Made by a program: the position numbers and the translations under genes
Shown: positions 10,211 to 19,142 of the stretch, one piece after another
Layout of the letters: each line of letters starts with the position of its first letter
How positions within the stretch are numbered: position 1 is the first letter of the stretch
The notes under the pieces: model-generated
The model's input: the letters and a program-made list of their open reading frames with translations, nothing else
Databases searched by the model: none
What the model was told of the DNA's origin: nothing
Assembly: GCA_024224295.1 (NCBI GenBank)
Contig: JAAENN010000205.1
Location: 1-46,366 of the forward strand
Source: Shimia sp.
Lineage (GTDB): Bacteria; Pseudomonadota; Alphaproteobacteria; Rhodobacterales; Rhodobacteraceae
Reading direction: 5' to 3'
Length of the DNA stretch: 46,366 nt

Positions 10211-10312
10211 ATTTCTAACCTATGAAGTTCTCACATCCCCCCTAGTCGCCTAAGCCATTGCGCATCCGCCCAACCCGTGGTTCGATCCGCCTAAGTTTTT
10301 AAAGGACGCGCC

Positions 10313-11395
10313 ATGATCCAGCCCGCCACAATGCACGCCATGATCCTCACCGGACACGGCGATATGGACAAATACCAATGGCACACAGATCGGCCGGTGC
10401 CGGATGTCGGTGCAGGCGAGGTGCTTGTTCGGGTCAAAGCCTGCGGTATGAACAACACCGACGTGAACACCCGCGCGGGCTGGTATTCCAAGGCGGTGAC
10501 AAGCGCGACCGACAGTTCCGCGTCTGAAAGCCCTGATGGAGAAGACCCAAGCTGGGGTGGCAATCCGCTTAGCTTCCCGCGCATTCAGGGTGCCGACATT
10601 TGCGGCAACGTGGTGGCCGTGGGGGACGGTGTCGACGCGGCCCGCATTGGCGAACGTATCATCACCGATTGCTGGCTGCGCGATCCCGAAGACCTCACGG
10701 ACAAAACCAAAACCGGCTACGTCGGCTCCGAATGTGACGGCGGCTTTGCCCAGTATTGCGTGCTGCCATCGCGCAATGCTTTGAGGGTCGAAAGCCCTTT
10801 GTCGGATGCTGAATTGGCCACCTTCTCTTGTTCCTACTCTACTGCCGAGGGTATGCTGTCCCGCGCCAAGGTCACAGAGGCCGACACTGTGCTGGTGCCC
10901 GGCGCCTCCGGTGGTGTTGGCGGCGCTTTGGTACAGCTTGCCAAAAGGCGTGGTGCGCGGGTGATTGCCATGGCCAGTGAAGCCAAACACGAGGCTGTAG
11001 CCAAGCTCGGCCCGGATCGCATCCTGCCGCGTGCGCCGAACAACTTGCGCGCCGCTTTGGGCGATGAGAAAATCACAGTTGTTGGCGACGTGGTCGGCGG
11101 GTCCTACTGGCCGACATTGATCGACGTGCTGGAACGCGGAGGACGCTACACTTGCTCCGGCGCCATCGCGGGGCCAATGGTAGAGCTGGACTTGCGTAAG
11201 CTCTATTTGCGCGACCTGACGTTTACCGGCTCCACTGTGATTGATCTTGAGGTCATGCCCAACCTGATCCGCTACATCGAAGCCGGAGACATTCAACCAG
11301 CCCTGGCCGCGACCTATCCGCTTCAGGATCTGGTTGCCGCGCAAACCGCCTTCATCGCCAAAGAGCACACCGGCAATATTGTTGTGCTGCCGTAA
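10313..11395 (+). CDS. MDR-family alcohol dehydrogenase-like/quinone oxidoreductase
   Basis: Medium-chain dehydrogenase of 360 residues. The GroES-like N-terminal half contains GEVLVRVKACGMNNTDVNTRAG and FPRIQGADICGNVVAVGDGV; the Rossmann motif is VPGASGGVGGALVQLAKRRGA. The usual GHE zinc site and the four-cysteine structural zinc loop are not seen, and QGAD takes the place of GHE, which suggests a zinc-independent quinone oxidoreductase-like enzyme, although the Cys in KACGMNN is kept. AAAGGAC precedes the ATG. It is divergent from the anthranilate operon and may share its regulatory region; its substrate is unknown. A DUF1801 gene follows after three bases. Confidence 0.85.
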   Translation: MIQPATMHAMILTGHGDMDKYQWHTDRPVPDVGAGEVLVRVKACGMNNTDVNTRAGWYSKAVTSATDSSASESPDGEDPSWGGNPLSFPRIQGADICGNVVAVGDGVDAARIGERIITDCWLRDPEDLTDKTKTGYVGSECDGGFAQYCVLPSRNALRVESPLSDAELATFSCSYSTAEGMLSRAKVTEADTVLVPGASGGVGGALVQLAKRRGARVIAMASEAKHEAVAKLGPDRILPRAPNNLRAALGDEKITVVGDVVGGSYWPTLIDVLERGGRYTCSGAIAGPMVELDLRKLYLRDLTFTGSTVIDLEVMPNLIRYIEAGDIQPALAATYPLQDLVAAQTAFIAKEHTGNIVVLP

Positions 11396-11398
11396 CCC

Positions 11399-11785
11399 AT
11401 GAGTGTGGAAAGCTATATAGACGACCAGCCAGTGGAAGCGCGCAAAGCGCTGAACAGCCTGCGCAACATCATCCGCGCCGCCGCCGAAGCGACGGATGCA
11501 GCGCCACTTGAAGAAAACCTAAAATGGGGACAGCCCAGTTTTGCGCCGCCCAAACGCAAAGGCACGCCGATCCGGTTAAGCTGGTCACAAAATGCGCCGG
11601 AGCAGGTGGAGATGTTAGTGCATTGTCAAACGACACTGGTCGAAGCGTGGCGGCACAAGTTTGGCGACTTGTTTGCGTATTCCGGCACGCGCGCGGTCTA
11701 CATTCCGCTTGGCGAGCCTCTTCCGGAAGAGGCGTTGCACATCATGGTGGTGATGGCGCTGACTTATCATCAGCGCAAGACCTGA
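11399..11785 (+). CDS. DUF1801 (YdhG-like) domain protein
   Basis: A 128-residue protein recognised by the DUF1801 pattern: N-terminal SYIDDQPVEARKALNSLRNII, then LEENLKWGQPSFAPP, and a C-terminal TYHQRK. Members have an iron-chaperone-like frataxin-related fold in some annotations, but no firm function is known. It starts three bases after the oxidoreductase stop, so the two are co-transcribed, and its TGA is separated from the convergent xdhC stop by one base. Confidence 0.8.
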   Translation: MSVESYIDDQPVEARKALNSLRNIIRAAAEATDAAPLEENLKWGQPSFAPPKRKGTPIRLSWSQNAPEQVEMLVHCQTTLVEAWRHKFGDLFAYSGTRAVYIPLGEPLPEEALHIMVVMALTYHQRKT

Positions 11786-11786
11786 G

Positions 11787-12614
11787 TTACGTCCCGAGCT
11801 CAACCAACTGATCCGTCGGCGCGGTGGTCAAGGCCGTCATCACATCGGCCACAACCATTGCGGCAATCACTTCAGGCCGTTTGTCGGTGCTGCCACCAGC
11901 ACCAATTGGGCACTGCAACGCCTCCGCGCTCAAACCGTCACATTCACTTTGGGCAAAACTCTCAAACTTTATTCTTTTGGTGGCGGAGCCAATCATGCCC
12001 ACCCATCGGGCATCTTTGCGGGCCAGACCCTCCGAGGTCAGAAGGAAATCCAGCGCATGATCGTGGCTCAGCACTATGAAAGCGCTTCCCGCCGGCGCGC
12101 CGCGCACGTCAGCTTCGGGTAAAGCTGTGAGCCGCTTGTCGACAATGGCTCGGGACAACCCCAGCTCCTCAGAGCGACTGTCCACCAGAAAGCAGCGCAC
12201 TGGCAAATGTTGAAACAGATTGGCCAACGCCCGACCAACATGGCCCGCGCCAAAGACATAAACATGGGGCAAGGCTGCCTCTTGCGCCTCAACCTCGGCC
12301 ACTAAATTTGCACGAGCCGCGCTGTCCATTTCCGTGAGCGTGATTTCCACACGCCCGCCGCAGCACTGGCCAATCTCCGGCCCCAGCGGCACATCCATAA
12401 GACCAGAAGTTTGACTTATTTTCAGCAACTTACGCGCCTCATCTAATGCCATGTATTCCAGCTGCCCGCCGCCAATAGTGCCGACCATCGCCGACGCAGA
12501 CACGACCATTACAGCACCTTCTTCGCGCGGAGAGCTGCCACGCACGCGGGTGATTTCCACCCGCATGGCCCGCGCTTCGCGCTCCAGAAACCCTATGAGG
12601 TCGGCTGCTTTCAT
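11787..12614 (-). CDS. xdhC: Xanthine dehydrogenase accessory protein XdhC
   Basis: XdhC/CoxI-family chaperone, 275 residues from the ATG at 12612-12614, which overlaps the xdhB stop as ATGA. In Rhodobacter capsulatus XdhC binds and sulfurates molybdenum cofactor and inserts it into XdhB without being part of the final enzyme. Seen here: the N-terminal motif TRVRGSSPREEGAVMVV, GTIGGGQLEY, the CCGG motif in GQCCGGRVEI, and a C-terminal Rossmann domain with VYVFGAGHVGRALANLF and VLSHDHALDF. Third gene of the xdhABC operon. Confidence 0.94.
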   Translation of the reverse strand: MKAADLIGFLEREARAMRVEITRVRGSSPREEGAVMVVSASAMVGTIGGGQLEYMALDEARKLLKISQTSGLMDVPLGPEIGQCCGGRVEITLTEMDSAARANLVAEVEAQEAALPHVYVFGAGHVGRALANLFQHLPVRCFLVDSRSEELGLSRAIVDKRLTALPEADVRGAPAGSAFIVLSHDHALDFLLTSEGLARKDARWVGMIGSATKRIKFESFAQSECDGLSAEALQCPIGAGGSTDKRPEVIAAMVVADVMTALTTAPTDQLVELGT

Positions 12615-14923
12615 CCGCGCAAGCGCTCCACCGCCATCAGCACACATTCCGGTGTTGCTGGCGCGTCCAGACGGGGGCATTCCGCGTAATCTGCCACCGA
12701 GGCCACCGCCATGCCAAGTGCCTCAAACACGCAGATTGGCAACATAAACGGCGGCTCGCCCACCGCTTTGGAGCGCTTGACGGTCAGTTCGCGGTTTTCC
12801 GACCAATCCGCCAGATTGACGTTGAATTCACGCGGGACGTCCCCCGCCAGCGGGATTTTATAGGTGCTTGGCGCGTGGGTGCGCAGCTGGCCCTTGTCGT
12901 CCCATTTGAGCTCTTCGGTCGTGAGCCAACCCATGCCCTGAACAAACGCGCCTTCAACCTGGCCTTTATCCAAAATCGGGTTCAGCGATTTGCCCACATC
13001 ATGCAGCACATCCGCGCGATCCACAGTGTATTCGCCGGTCAGCGTGTCCACGGACACTTCGGCCACAGCGGCCCCATAGGCGTAATAGTAGAACGGACGG
13101 CCTTGGCCTTTTTCACGGTCCCAGTGGATTTTGGGCGTTTTGTAGAAGCCAGCGGCCCAAAGTTGTACACGCGACATATAGGCCTGTTTAATAAACTCCC
13201 CAAAGGTGAAGGTCTGATCACCGACATGGACGTGGTTGGGGGCAAACTCGACCAAAAGCGCTTCCACATCAAAGTGGTCACAGGCCCACCGCACCAAGCG
13301 CTCTTTGATCTGCTCACAAGCATTGAGCGCCGCCATTCCGTTCAGATCGGTGCCGGAACTCGCCGCCGTGGCGGAGGTGTTGGGCACTTTCTCGGTGGTG
13401 GTTTTGGTGATTTTGATCGTGTCAAAATCCACTTGAAACGCTTCGGCCACAACCTGGGCAATTTTGGTGTTGAGTCCCTGCCCCATCTCGGTGCCACCAT
13501 GGTTCAACATGATGGAGCCATCGTTATAGATGTGTACCAGCGCGCCCGCTTGATTGTACCAGGTGGCGGTGAAGCTGATCCCGAATTTCACCGGCGTGAG
13601 CGACAGGCCTTTACGGATGATCCCGCCTTTGGCGTTGTGCTCCAGCACCGCCTTGCGACGTGCCTGATAATCGGAGGTTTGCTCCAGCTCTGCCACCAGC
13701 CGTGGCATGACGTTGTCTTCCACCGTCTGGTGGTACGGCGTCACGTTGCGGTCGGTATCGCCATAGAAGTTCGCCTTGCGTACATCAAGCGGGTCTTTAC
13801 CCAGTTTATAGGCAATCTCTTCCATCATGCGCTCGGCGGCGACCACGCCTTGCGGGCCACCAAAGCCACGGAAGGCGGTGTTAGAGACCGTGTTGGTCTT
13901 CATCGGGCGGCTTTGCAGTTTTACATGCGGGTAGAAATAAGCGTTATCCGCATGGAACAGCGCGCGGTCGGTCACTGGCCCGGACAGGTCCGAGGTCCAA
14001 CCACAGCGGGCAGCAAAGGTGTTGTCCACCGCCTGGATTTTGCCGTCCTCATCAAAGGCCACGTCATAGTCGACAACAAAGTCGTGCCGCTTGCCGGTGG
14101 TTTCCATGTCCTGATCACGGTCCGGACGGATTTTCACCGCGCGGTTCCACTTTTTTGCCGCCATCGCAGCCACAGCGCAAAACTGGTTCATCTGGCTTTC
14201 TTTGCCACCAAACCCGCCACCCATGCGACGCACATTCACGACCACAGCGTTGGACGGCACACCCAACACATGGGCCACCATATGCTGCGCCTCGCTTGGG
14301 TGCTGGGTAGAAGAATGCACAATCACATCGTCATCTTCACCGGGCATGGCAAAGGCAATATGGCCTTCAAGATACATGTGGTCCTGACCGCCAATACGCA
14401 TCTGGCCTTGAATGCGATGGGCCGCCGCGGCCTGCCCTTCGGCAACGTCACCACGTTTTAACGTCATCGGCGGTGTGACATGCGGATAGCCTTTCGCTAC
14501 GGCCTCATCGGCCTCGATCACATGCGGGAGTGGCGTGTAGTCGATCTTGGCCAAGTCCACCGCACGGCGCGCAATGTCACGGCTCTCAGCGACCACCGCA
14601 AACAACACCTGCCCCCAGAATTCGACTTTCTCGGTGGCAAAGAGCGGCTCGTCATGACGGCCGGTGGGGCTCACGTCATTTACGCCGGGCACATCCTCGG
14701 CGGTCAGCACGCCCACCACGCCGGGCGCGGCGCGCACGGCAGAAAGGTCCATCGACTTGATTTCAGCATGGGCCACCTTGGCAGTACCAAAATAGGCGTG
14801 CAGCGTGCCAATGGGCTCTGCGATGTCGTCACAGTAGTCCGCGCCACCAGAGACATGTTTGATCGCACTGTCGTGGATCAGATTAGTGTGGGCGGAGCCG
14901 CGAATGGAGACGGTCTGTTTCAT
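12611..14923 (-). CDS. xdhB: Xanthine dehydrogenase molybdopterin-binding subunit
   Basis: Large subunit of heterotetrameric xanthine dehydrogenase, oxidising hypoxanthine and xanthine to urate. The 770 residues include the molybdopterin loop GGGFGGKESQ (its Glu corresponds to the substrate-binding Glu232 of R. capsulatus), FRGFGGPQG with the substrate-contacting Arg, NHGGTEMGQGLNTK, and the catalytic glutamate in GAFVQGMGWLTTEELKW. All key residues are present, which separates it from aldehyde oxidases of the same superfamily. It follows xdhA after 11 bases. Confidence 0.95.
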   Translation of the reverse strand: MKQTVSIRGSAHTNLIHDSAIKHVSGGADYCDDIAEPIGTLHAYFGTAKVAHAEIKSMDLSAVRAAPGVVGVLTAEDVPGVNDVSPTGRHDEPLFATEKVEFWGQVLFAVVAESRDIARRAVDLAKIDYTPLPHVIEADEAVAKGYPHVTPPMTLKRGDVAEGQAAAAHRIQGQMRIGGQDHMYLEGHIAFAMPGEDDDVIVHSSTQHPSEAQHMVAHVLGVPSNAVVVNVRRMGGGFGGKESQMNQFCAVAAMAAKKWNRAVKIRPDRDQDMETTGKRHDFVVDYDVAFDEDGKIQAVDNTFAARCGWTSDLSGPVTDRALFHADNAYFYPHVKLQSRPMKTNTVSNTAFRGFGGPQGVVAAERMMEEIAYKLGKDPLDVRKANFYGDTDRNVTPYHQTVEDNVMPRLVAELEQTSDYQARRKAVLEHNAKGGIIRKGLSLTPVKFGISFTATWYNQAGALVHIYNDGSIMLNHGGTEMGQGLNTKIAQVVAEAFQVDFDTIKITKTTTEKVPNTSATAASSGTDLNGMAALNACEQIKERLVRWACDHFDVEALLVEFAPNHVHVGDQTFTFGEFIKQAYMSRVQLWAAGFYKTPKIHWDREKGQGRPFYYYAYGAAVAEVSVDTLTGEYTVDRADVLHDVGKSLNPILDKGQVEGAFVQGMGWLTTEELKWDDKGQLRTHAPSTYKIPLAGDVPREFNVNLADWSENRELTVKRSKAVGEPPFMLPICVFEALGMAVASVADYAECPRLDAPATPECVLMAVERLRG

Positions 14924-14934
14924 TCTATTTCTCC

Positions 14935-16386
14935 TTACGCGCTGGCCAAACGGGCGGTGTCGCCGTTAGATTCATGCCAGAACCGGCGGAACAGGTTTTG
15001 CGCGACTTTCATGCGGTAGTCCGCGCTGGCACGCATGTCGGTCAGCGGCTGGAAATCTTCTGGCAGCTTGCCTGCAGCAGCCACCAAAGTGGCCTCACTC
15101 CATGGCTGCCCCACAAGGGCGGCTTCGGCAGCGGCAGCACGTTTTGGCGTGGCAGCCATGCCACCAAAGGCCAGCACGGCCGAGGCAATCATACCATTTT
15201 CAACTTGCACATTCATCCCCACAGCAATTGAAGAGATATCCTCATCGCGGCGTTTGGAAATCTTGTAAGCGGCATGGTGACCGGTGGACACACGCGGAAT
15301 GGTGATGCTTTCGACAAACTCACCGGCAGCGCGGTCCTGCTTGCCATAGGCGACAAAAAACTCTTCCAACGCCAGAACACGACGGGTCGCGCCTTTGCGC
15401 AGGGTGATCGACGCCCCCAGAGCAATCAACACCGGCGGGGTGTCCCCAATCGGCGAGCCATTGGCGATGTTGCCACCAACCGTGCCCATGTTGCGCACCT
15501 GCCAACCGGCGATGCGGTCCCAATACTCACTCAGATGCGGGTAATAGTCGGCAATCACATCTTGGGCCTCGGTGTAGGTCACCCCGGCGCCCATGGTGAC
15601 CGCATCTTCAGTCACCTCGATAGCTTTCAAGCCATCCAACTGACCAATGAAGACCGCCGGAGAAATCCGCTTGAGGAACTTGGTCACCCAAAGGCCCACA
15701 TCGGTGGAGCCAGCAATGATAGTGACCTCTGGCTCCGCTTCCAGCACGGTCGCGAGGTCATCGACGTCTGCAGGTAGGATCGCGCGGCTGTCACCCTTGG
15801 CAACCTCCACCCGTTTGCCATCGCGCAGATCATTCAGCGCCGTCACAACGCCATCTCGTTCGGTCGCGAGGTGTTCCGCAGAAGGCGTGCCGTAGTTGGT
15901 CACTTCCTGCGCGGCGCGGATGATCGGCGCGTAACCGGTGCAGCGACAGAGGTTACCCTGCAAGGCGGTCTCCACATGCTTCACAGTTGGGTGTTCGTGC
16001 TGCATCCAAAGTGCATACAGCGACATCACAATGCCGGGTGTGCAGAAGCCACATTGGCTACCGTGATGCTCCACCATCGCCTGTTGCACCGGCGACAGAC
16101 GCCCATTTGGCCCTCCAAGATATTCAATGGTCACCACGTGACAGCCATCCAGCGATGCCAGAAACCGAATGCAAGCATTCACGGTCTCATAGACCAGACC
16201 GCCGTTGACCAGCCGCCCAACCAAGACAGTACAAGCACCGCAATCACCCTCGGCGCAGCCCTCTTTGGAGCCGGTAAGCCTTTGATCAATGCGCAAAAAA
16301 TCAAGGAGCGTGTCATCCGCTCCCACGTCTGAAAGCGCGATATTGCGCCCGTTGAGTAAAAACCGAATTTCGCTGCGGTGCTGCAT
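14935..16386 (-). CDS. xdhA: Xanthine dehydrogenase small subunit (2Fe-2S/FAD)
   Basis: A 483-residue subunit carrying two [2Fe-2S] clusters and FAD. Cluster ligands are visible in GCAEGDCGACTVL and in CGFCTPGIVMS plus NLCRCTGY; the FAD domain has AGSTDVGLW and GNIANGSPIGDTPP. The ATG at 16384-16386 has AGAGG six bases upstream; an in-frame extension to 16431 would run into the regulatory region and is unlikely. The gene is divergent from the LysR regulator, across a short operator-like region, and leads xdhABC. No purine hydrolase or transporter gene lies next to it. Confidence 0.94.
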   Translation of the reverse strand: MQHRSEIRFLLNGRNIALSDVGADDTLLDFLRIDQRLTGSKEGCAEGDCGACTVLVGRLVNGGLVYETVNACIRFLASLDGCHVVTIEYLGGPNGRLSPVQQAMVEHHGSQCGFCTPGIVMSLYALWMQHEHPTVKHVETALQGNLCRCTGYAPIIRAAQEVTNYGTPSAEHLATERDGVVTALNDLRDGKRVEVAKGDSRAILPADVDDLATVLEAEPEVTIIAGSTDVGLWVTKFLKRISPAVFIGQLDGLKAIEVTEDAVTMGAGVTYTEAQDVIADYYPHLSEYWDRIAGWQVRNMGTVGGNIANGSPIGDTPPVLIALGASITLRKGATRRVLALEEFFVAYGKQDRAAGEFVESITIPRVSTGHHAAYKISKRRDEDISSIAVGMNVQVENGMIASAVLAFGGMAATPKRAAAAEAALVGQPWSEATLVAAAGKLPEDFQPLTDMRASADYRMKVAQNLFRRFWHESNGDTARLASA

Positions 16387-16449
16387 CCTGACCTCTTGCT
16401 GGGAGTCGGCACGGAAGTGGCCTTGGTCCACTTTACCTTTCGCCTAGCC

Positions 16450-16526
16450 TTCAATGAAACGGGGGTTTTGGCAAATCTATTTCAATGATTTATTGAAAAT
16501 AAAATTCCCAAACGCGCGCTATTGAA
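16450..16526. promoter_or_regulatory. LysR-type operator region with four TTCAAT half-sites
   Basis: Between xdhA and the LysR gene there is an inverted repeat TTTCAAT-N5-ATTGAAA at 16480-16498, flanked by one more TTCAAT (16450-16455) on the left and one more ATTGAA (16521-16526) on the right. The outer half-sites are centred within one base of the inner palindrome and lie about three helical turns from it. This is the layout expected for tetrameric LysR regulators that bind an activation and a recognition site. Binding is inferred. Confidence 0.55.
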
Positions 16527-16552
16527 GCACAATCCCAAAAGGAGGCGCTGTC

Positions 16553-17458
16553 ATGCCCTATCTGGAAAGCCTGCGAGTCTTTGTTCGTGTGGTGGAGCTT
16601 GGCTCCATCACCTCTGGCGGCCGAGATCTGCGACTGACCCCTGCCGTGGCCTCCAATCGGGTGAAAGAATTGGAAGGCCGCCTAGGCGTGCGCCTATTCA
16701 ACCGCACCACCCGCAACCTTTCCCCCACTGAAGTGGGCAAGGTGTTTTATGATCACGCCCGCAAGGTGATCGAAACTTTGGATGAGGCTGAGGCCGTGGT
16801 GGCCGGGTTTTCTGACAAACCTCGCGGCACAATCCGCGTAACCGCGCCGCTTGGCGTCGGGCGGCGCATCGTTGCACCACTCATTCCCGCCTTCGCGAAC
16901 AAGTATCCCAATGTGGACGTGCAGCTGCGCCTGTCGGACCGCAAAGTCGACCTGTTTGAGGATGGGCTGGACGTGGCTTTTGTGCTCGGAGAGTTAAAAG
17001 ACAGCAATCTCAAGCTGCGCAAAATCGCCGATTGTGACCGGATCTTGGTGGCTGCGCCAGAGTATCTGGAGACCCATGGTACGCCACAAACACCCGACGA
17101 CCTGCTAGGGGATCACAATTGCCTGCTCCTGCGGTTTCCGCGCAGTCCCGAGTATTTCTGGACCCTGCAAACCGAAGATGGCTTGCGCAAGATTGAGGCC
17201 AAAGGGCGGTATGACGCAGATGACGGAGATGTGCTGACCCAATGGGCATTGGAAGGCGCGGGCATCGCCAACAAGCCACGCTTTGATGTGGCGCAACACT
17301 TGCGAAGCGGCGCGCTTGTGGAAATTCTATCAGATACGCCACCCTTGCCAGCGGCGTTTGGATGTCTTTATCCGCACCGCAAGCTGCAAGACCCGAAAAT
17401 CCGCCTATTTGTGGATTTTGTCGCAAGCGAAAGCAAGCAGCGTATTGCGCACCTCTGA
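16553..17458 (+). CDS. LysR-family regulator of the xanthine dehydrogenase operon
   Basis: A 301-residue LysR-type regulator with the N-terminal winged helix (YLESLRVFVRVVELGSITSG, LTPAVASNRVKELEGRLGVRLFNRTTRNL) and a substrate-binding domain starting at PRGTIRVTAPLGVGRR. A strong ribosome site AAGGAGG (16539-16545) stands seven bases before the ATG. It is divergent from xdhABC, so control of purine oxidation and autoregulation are likely. The ligand is unknown; a purine or urate-type compound is a guess. Confidence 0.92.
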   Translation: MPYLESLRVFVRVVELGSITSGGRDLRLTPAVASNRVKELEGRLGVRLFNRTTRNLSPTEVGKVFYDHARKVIETLDEAEAVVAGFSDKPRGTIRVTAPLGVGRRIVAPLIPAFANKYPNVDVQLRLSDRKVDLFEDGLDVAFVLGELKDSNLKLRKIADCDRILVAAPEYLETHGTPQTPDDLLGDHNCLLLRFPRSPEYFWTLQTEDGLRKIEAKGRYDADDGDVLTQWALEGAGIANKPRFDVAQHLRSGALVEILSDTPPLPAAFGCLYPHRKLQDPKIRLFVDFVASESKQRIAHL

Positions 17459-17479
17459 CCCCGGACAAATCTCACATAA

Positions 17480-18496
17480 TTAGTGGTTGATCGCCAGTGG
17501 GCTGTTTTCCCGAAGCTTTGTCTCATAAAGCGTATAGGTCGCGCGGCCATCATGCTTAGATGCATAAAGCGCCACATCCGCATCATCCATCAACTGCTCC
17601 GCCGAGGCATCACCAATACCGTCATAGATCGCGATACCAACACTGGCTGAGACCTTGCAAAGGCTGTCTTTGTAGGCGACCGGGCGCTCCACCTCTTTGA
17701 TGATCCGCGTGCAAATCCGTCCGAGGATTTCCGGATCGATGGTCTCATTGATCACCAGTACAAATTCGTCGCCACCCACCCGCGCAACAACGTCGTCCCC
17801 ACGACTGCTATCCACGAGCACTTTGGCAACATGCTGCAACACAATGTCGCCGGCGGCGTGACCCTTGGTGTCATTGACCTCTTTGAAGAAATCAAGGTCC
17901 ACATGCAGCAAGCCAAATGATGTGCGGTCCTCCACCATGCGCGGCAAAATATGGTCCAATGCGCGGCGATTTTTCAGACCAGTCAATGTATCCGTGAAAG
18001 CCTGTTCCTCTGCAGCAATCTTTGCTCCCTGAAGGCGTTGGTTCAGCTTACGGTGCGCCTCCATCGCGGCGGATTTTGCCTCAACAAGGTAAAGCATCTC
18101 AATCGTCAGGTCTGTTGCAGCAAAGTCAGACGCACTCAACGAATACTCCTGCACCGCATCCAAAATGGAGATACCAAAGCTCAGGTTCACAATGGCACCA
18201 CCGTCGCTGCACGGCATCAACACCCCCTTGAGTCCGGTCTGCGGCTCCACCCGTTTTTTCAGGTGCAACTTTTTGCCTGCAGCGGCCAGAAGCGTGTCCA
18301 TAGAGGTAATGGAATGCGGCCGGTTGAGTTCAAAGGCTTCCAGAAACCGGTTTCCGAGAATGGTTTGCTCGCCGTAAAGTTTGGTGACCGTCGGGCCCGC
18401 ATGGGTAATCTTGCCAAATTTGTCCAAACGCACGTGCATCGGACACAACACGTCGAGTGTGTCCAAGATATCGCAGAAATCGTCGATCTTGCTCAT
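17480..18496 (-). CDS. Diguanylate cyclase with H-NOX-associated (HNOBA-like) sensory domain
   Basis: A 338-residue protein. Residues about 1-125 resemble the HNOBA domain that pairs with H-NOX proteins (FELNRPHSITSMDTLL is close to the family's F..nRP motif), followed by a helix (130-165) and a GGDEF domain. The active-site motif is intact (GGDEF at 241-245), the phosphate/metal residues DLDFF are present, and an RGDD motif (232-235) five residues upstream forms the c-di-GMP inhibitory site. It should make c-di-GMP under feedback control. It overlaps the H-NOX-like gene by four bases, so the pair forms one sensing unit, as in H-NOX/cyclase pairs that link nitric oxide to biofilm formation. 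Confidence 0.9.
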   Translation of the reverse strand: MSKIDDFCDILDTLDVLCPMHVRLDKFGKITHAGPTVTKLYGEQTILGNRFLEAFELNRPHSITSMDTLLAAAGKKLHLKKRVEPQTGLKGVLMPCSDGGAIVNLSFGISILDAVQEYSLSASDFAATDLTIEMLYLVEAKSAAMEAHRKLNQRLQGAKIAAEEQAFTDTLTGLKNRRALDHILPRMVEDRTSFGLLHVDLDFFKEVNDTKGHAAGDIVLQHVAKVLVDSSRGDDVVARVGGDEFVLVINETIDPEILGRICTRIIKEVERPVAYKDSLCKVSASVGIAIYDGIGDASAEQLMDDADVALYASKHDGRATYTLYETKLRENSPLAINH

Positions 18497-19080
18497 CCCG
18501 CTCGTGCTCCCAGTTCGAACTCACGCCCACTGGCAAAGGCCTGCTCCACAAGTGTGATATCGATGACTTCCGCATCTTCCTGGGCACCGCGATGCTCCAG
18601 AAATACAAGAGCGCCGTAGTCATCCGCCAACGTGCGCAAAATGCCCATCATCACATAGCCAAAACCGGCGTGTTCCCCTTTTAGGGTCAGGCTGAAGGTC
18701 TCTGCCGAGTGCTGACGCACCTCCATTGACGGTAAGTCAAGGTCATCAACCGCCAGCTTGGCGCGGTCCGGCAATTCATCCAGAGAATGCAGGAAGTCGA
18801 CAAAATCCACCCCTCCAAAACGTAACAATCGGCGCAGAGCCTCAACATTCGGGTGTGTCACCAGGTAGGTGCCGAGATCTTCAAGCACGGTTTCCTCAGG
18901 TACCCCGATCGCATCCCTAGCAGCGCTGATCAGGTTTTCGGTGATCGCATCGTCATAGTGCAACATGGCTTCGAAATCAGTGACTTCGACACCTGCTTGG
19001 CGAGTCACTTCCAGCCATCGCGACAGCCCGTAACTGTCCCGCACAAAGCACTGTATCGCTCTGTTGACCAAACCATGCAT
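18493..19080 (-). CDS. H-NOX (heme NO-binding)-like protein without the proximal histidine
   Basis: A 195-residue protein of H-NOX length, starting MHGLVNRAIQCFVRDSYG as this family does, with YDD at 42-44, LGTYLVTHP, RLLRFGGVDFVDFLHSLDEL and LADDYGALVFLEHRG. In characterised H-NOX proteins the heme iron is held by a histidine in the segment after this 'dF..fL..lD.l' motif; an ungapped alignment by eye with Shewanella H-NOX puts Pro104 at that position. The YxSxR motif that holds the heme propionates is also absent (L133, G135, H137 instead). Either the heme is bound differently (for example through His98), or another ligand is sensed. It is co-transcribed with the cyclase downstream, its likely partner. 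Confidence 0.82.
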   Translation of the reverse strand: MHGLVNRAIQCFVRDSYGLSRWLEVTRQAGVEVTDFEAMLHYDDAITENLISAARDAIGVPEETVLEDLGTYLVTHPNVEALRRLLRFGGVDFVDFLHSLDELPDRAKLAVDDLDLPSMEVRQHSAETFSLTLKGEHAGFGYVMMGILRTLADDYGALVFLEHRGAQEDAEVIDITLVEQAFASGREFELGARAG

Positions 19081-19142
19081 GATTTCACCTCATTAATCCC
19101 AGTCTATCAGACCAGACGCACCTTAAGATTTCCCCAACGGCC

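Noticed and set aside
10250..11368. Open frame of 372 codons on the minus strand
   Set aside because: It is antisense to the MDR oxidoreductase, whose motifs and ribosome site are clear; it shows no domain of its own.
12875..14461. Long open frame (528 codons) on the plus strand
   Set aside because: It lies fully antisense to xdhB, has no recognisable domain, and is rich in His/Arg as expected from a shadow frame in a GC-rich gene.
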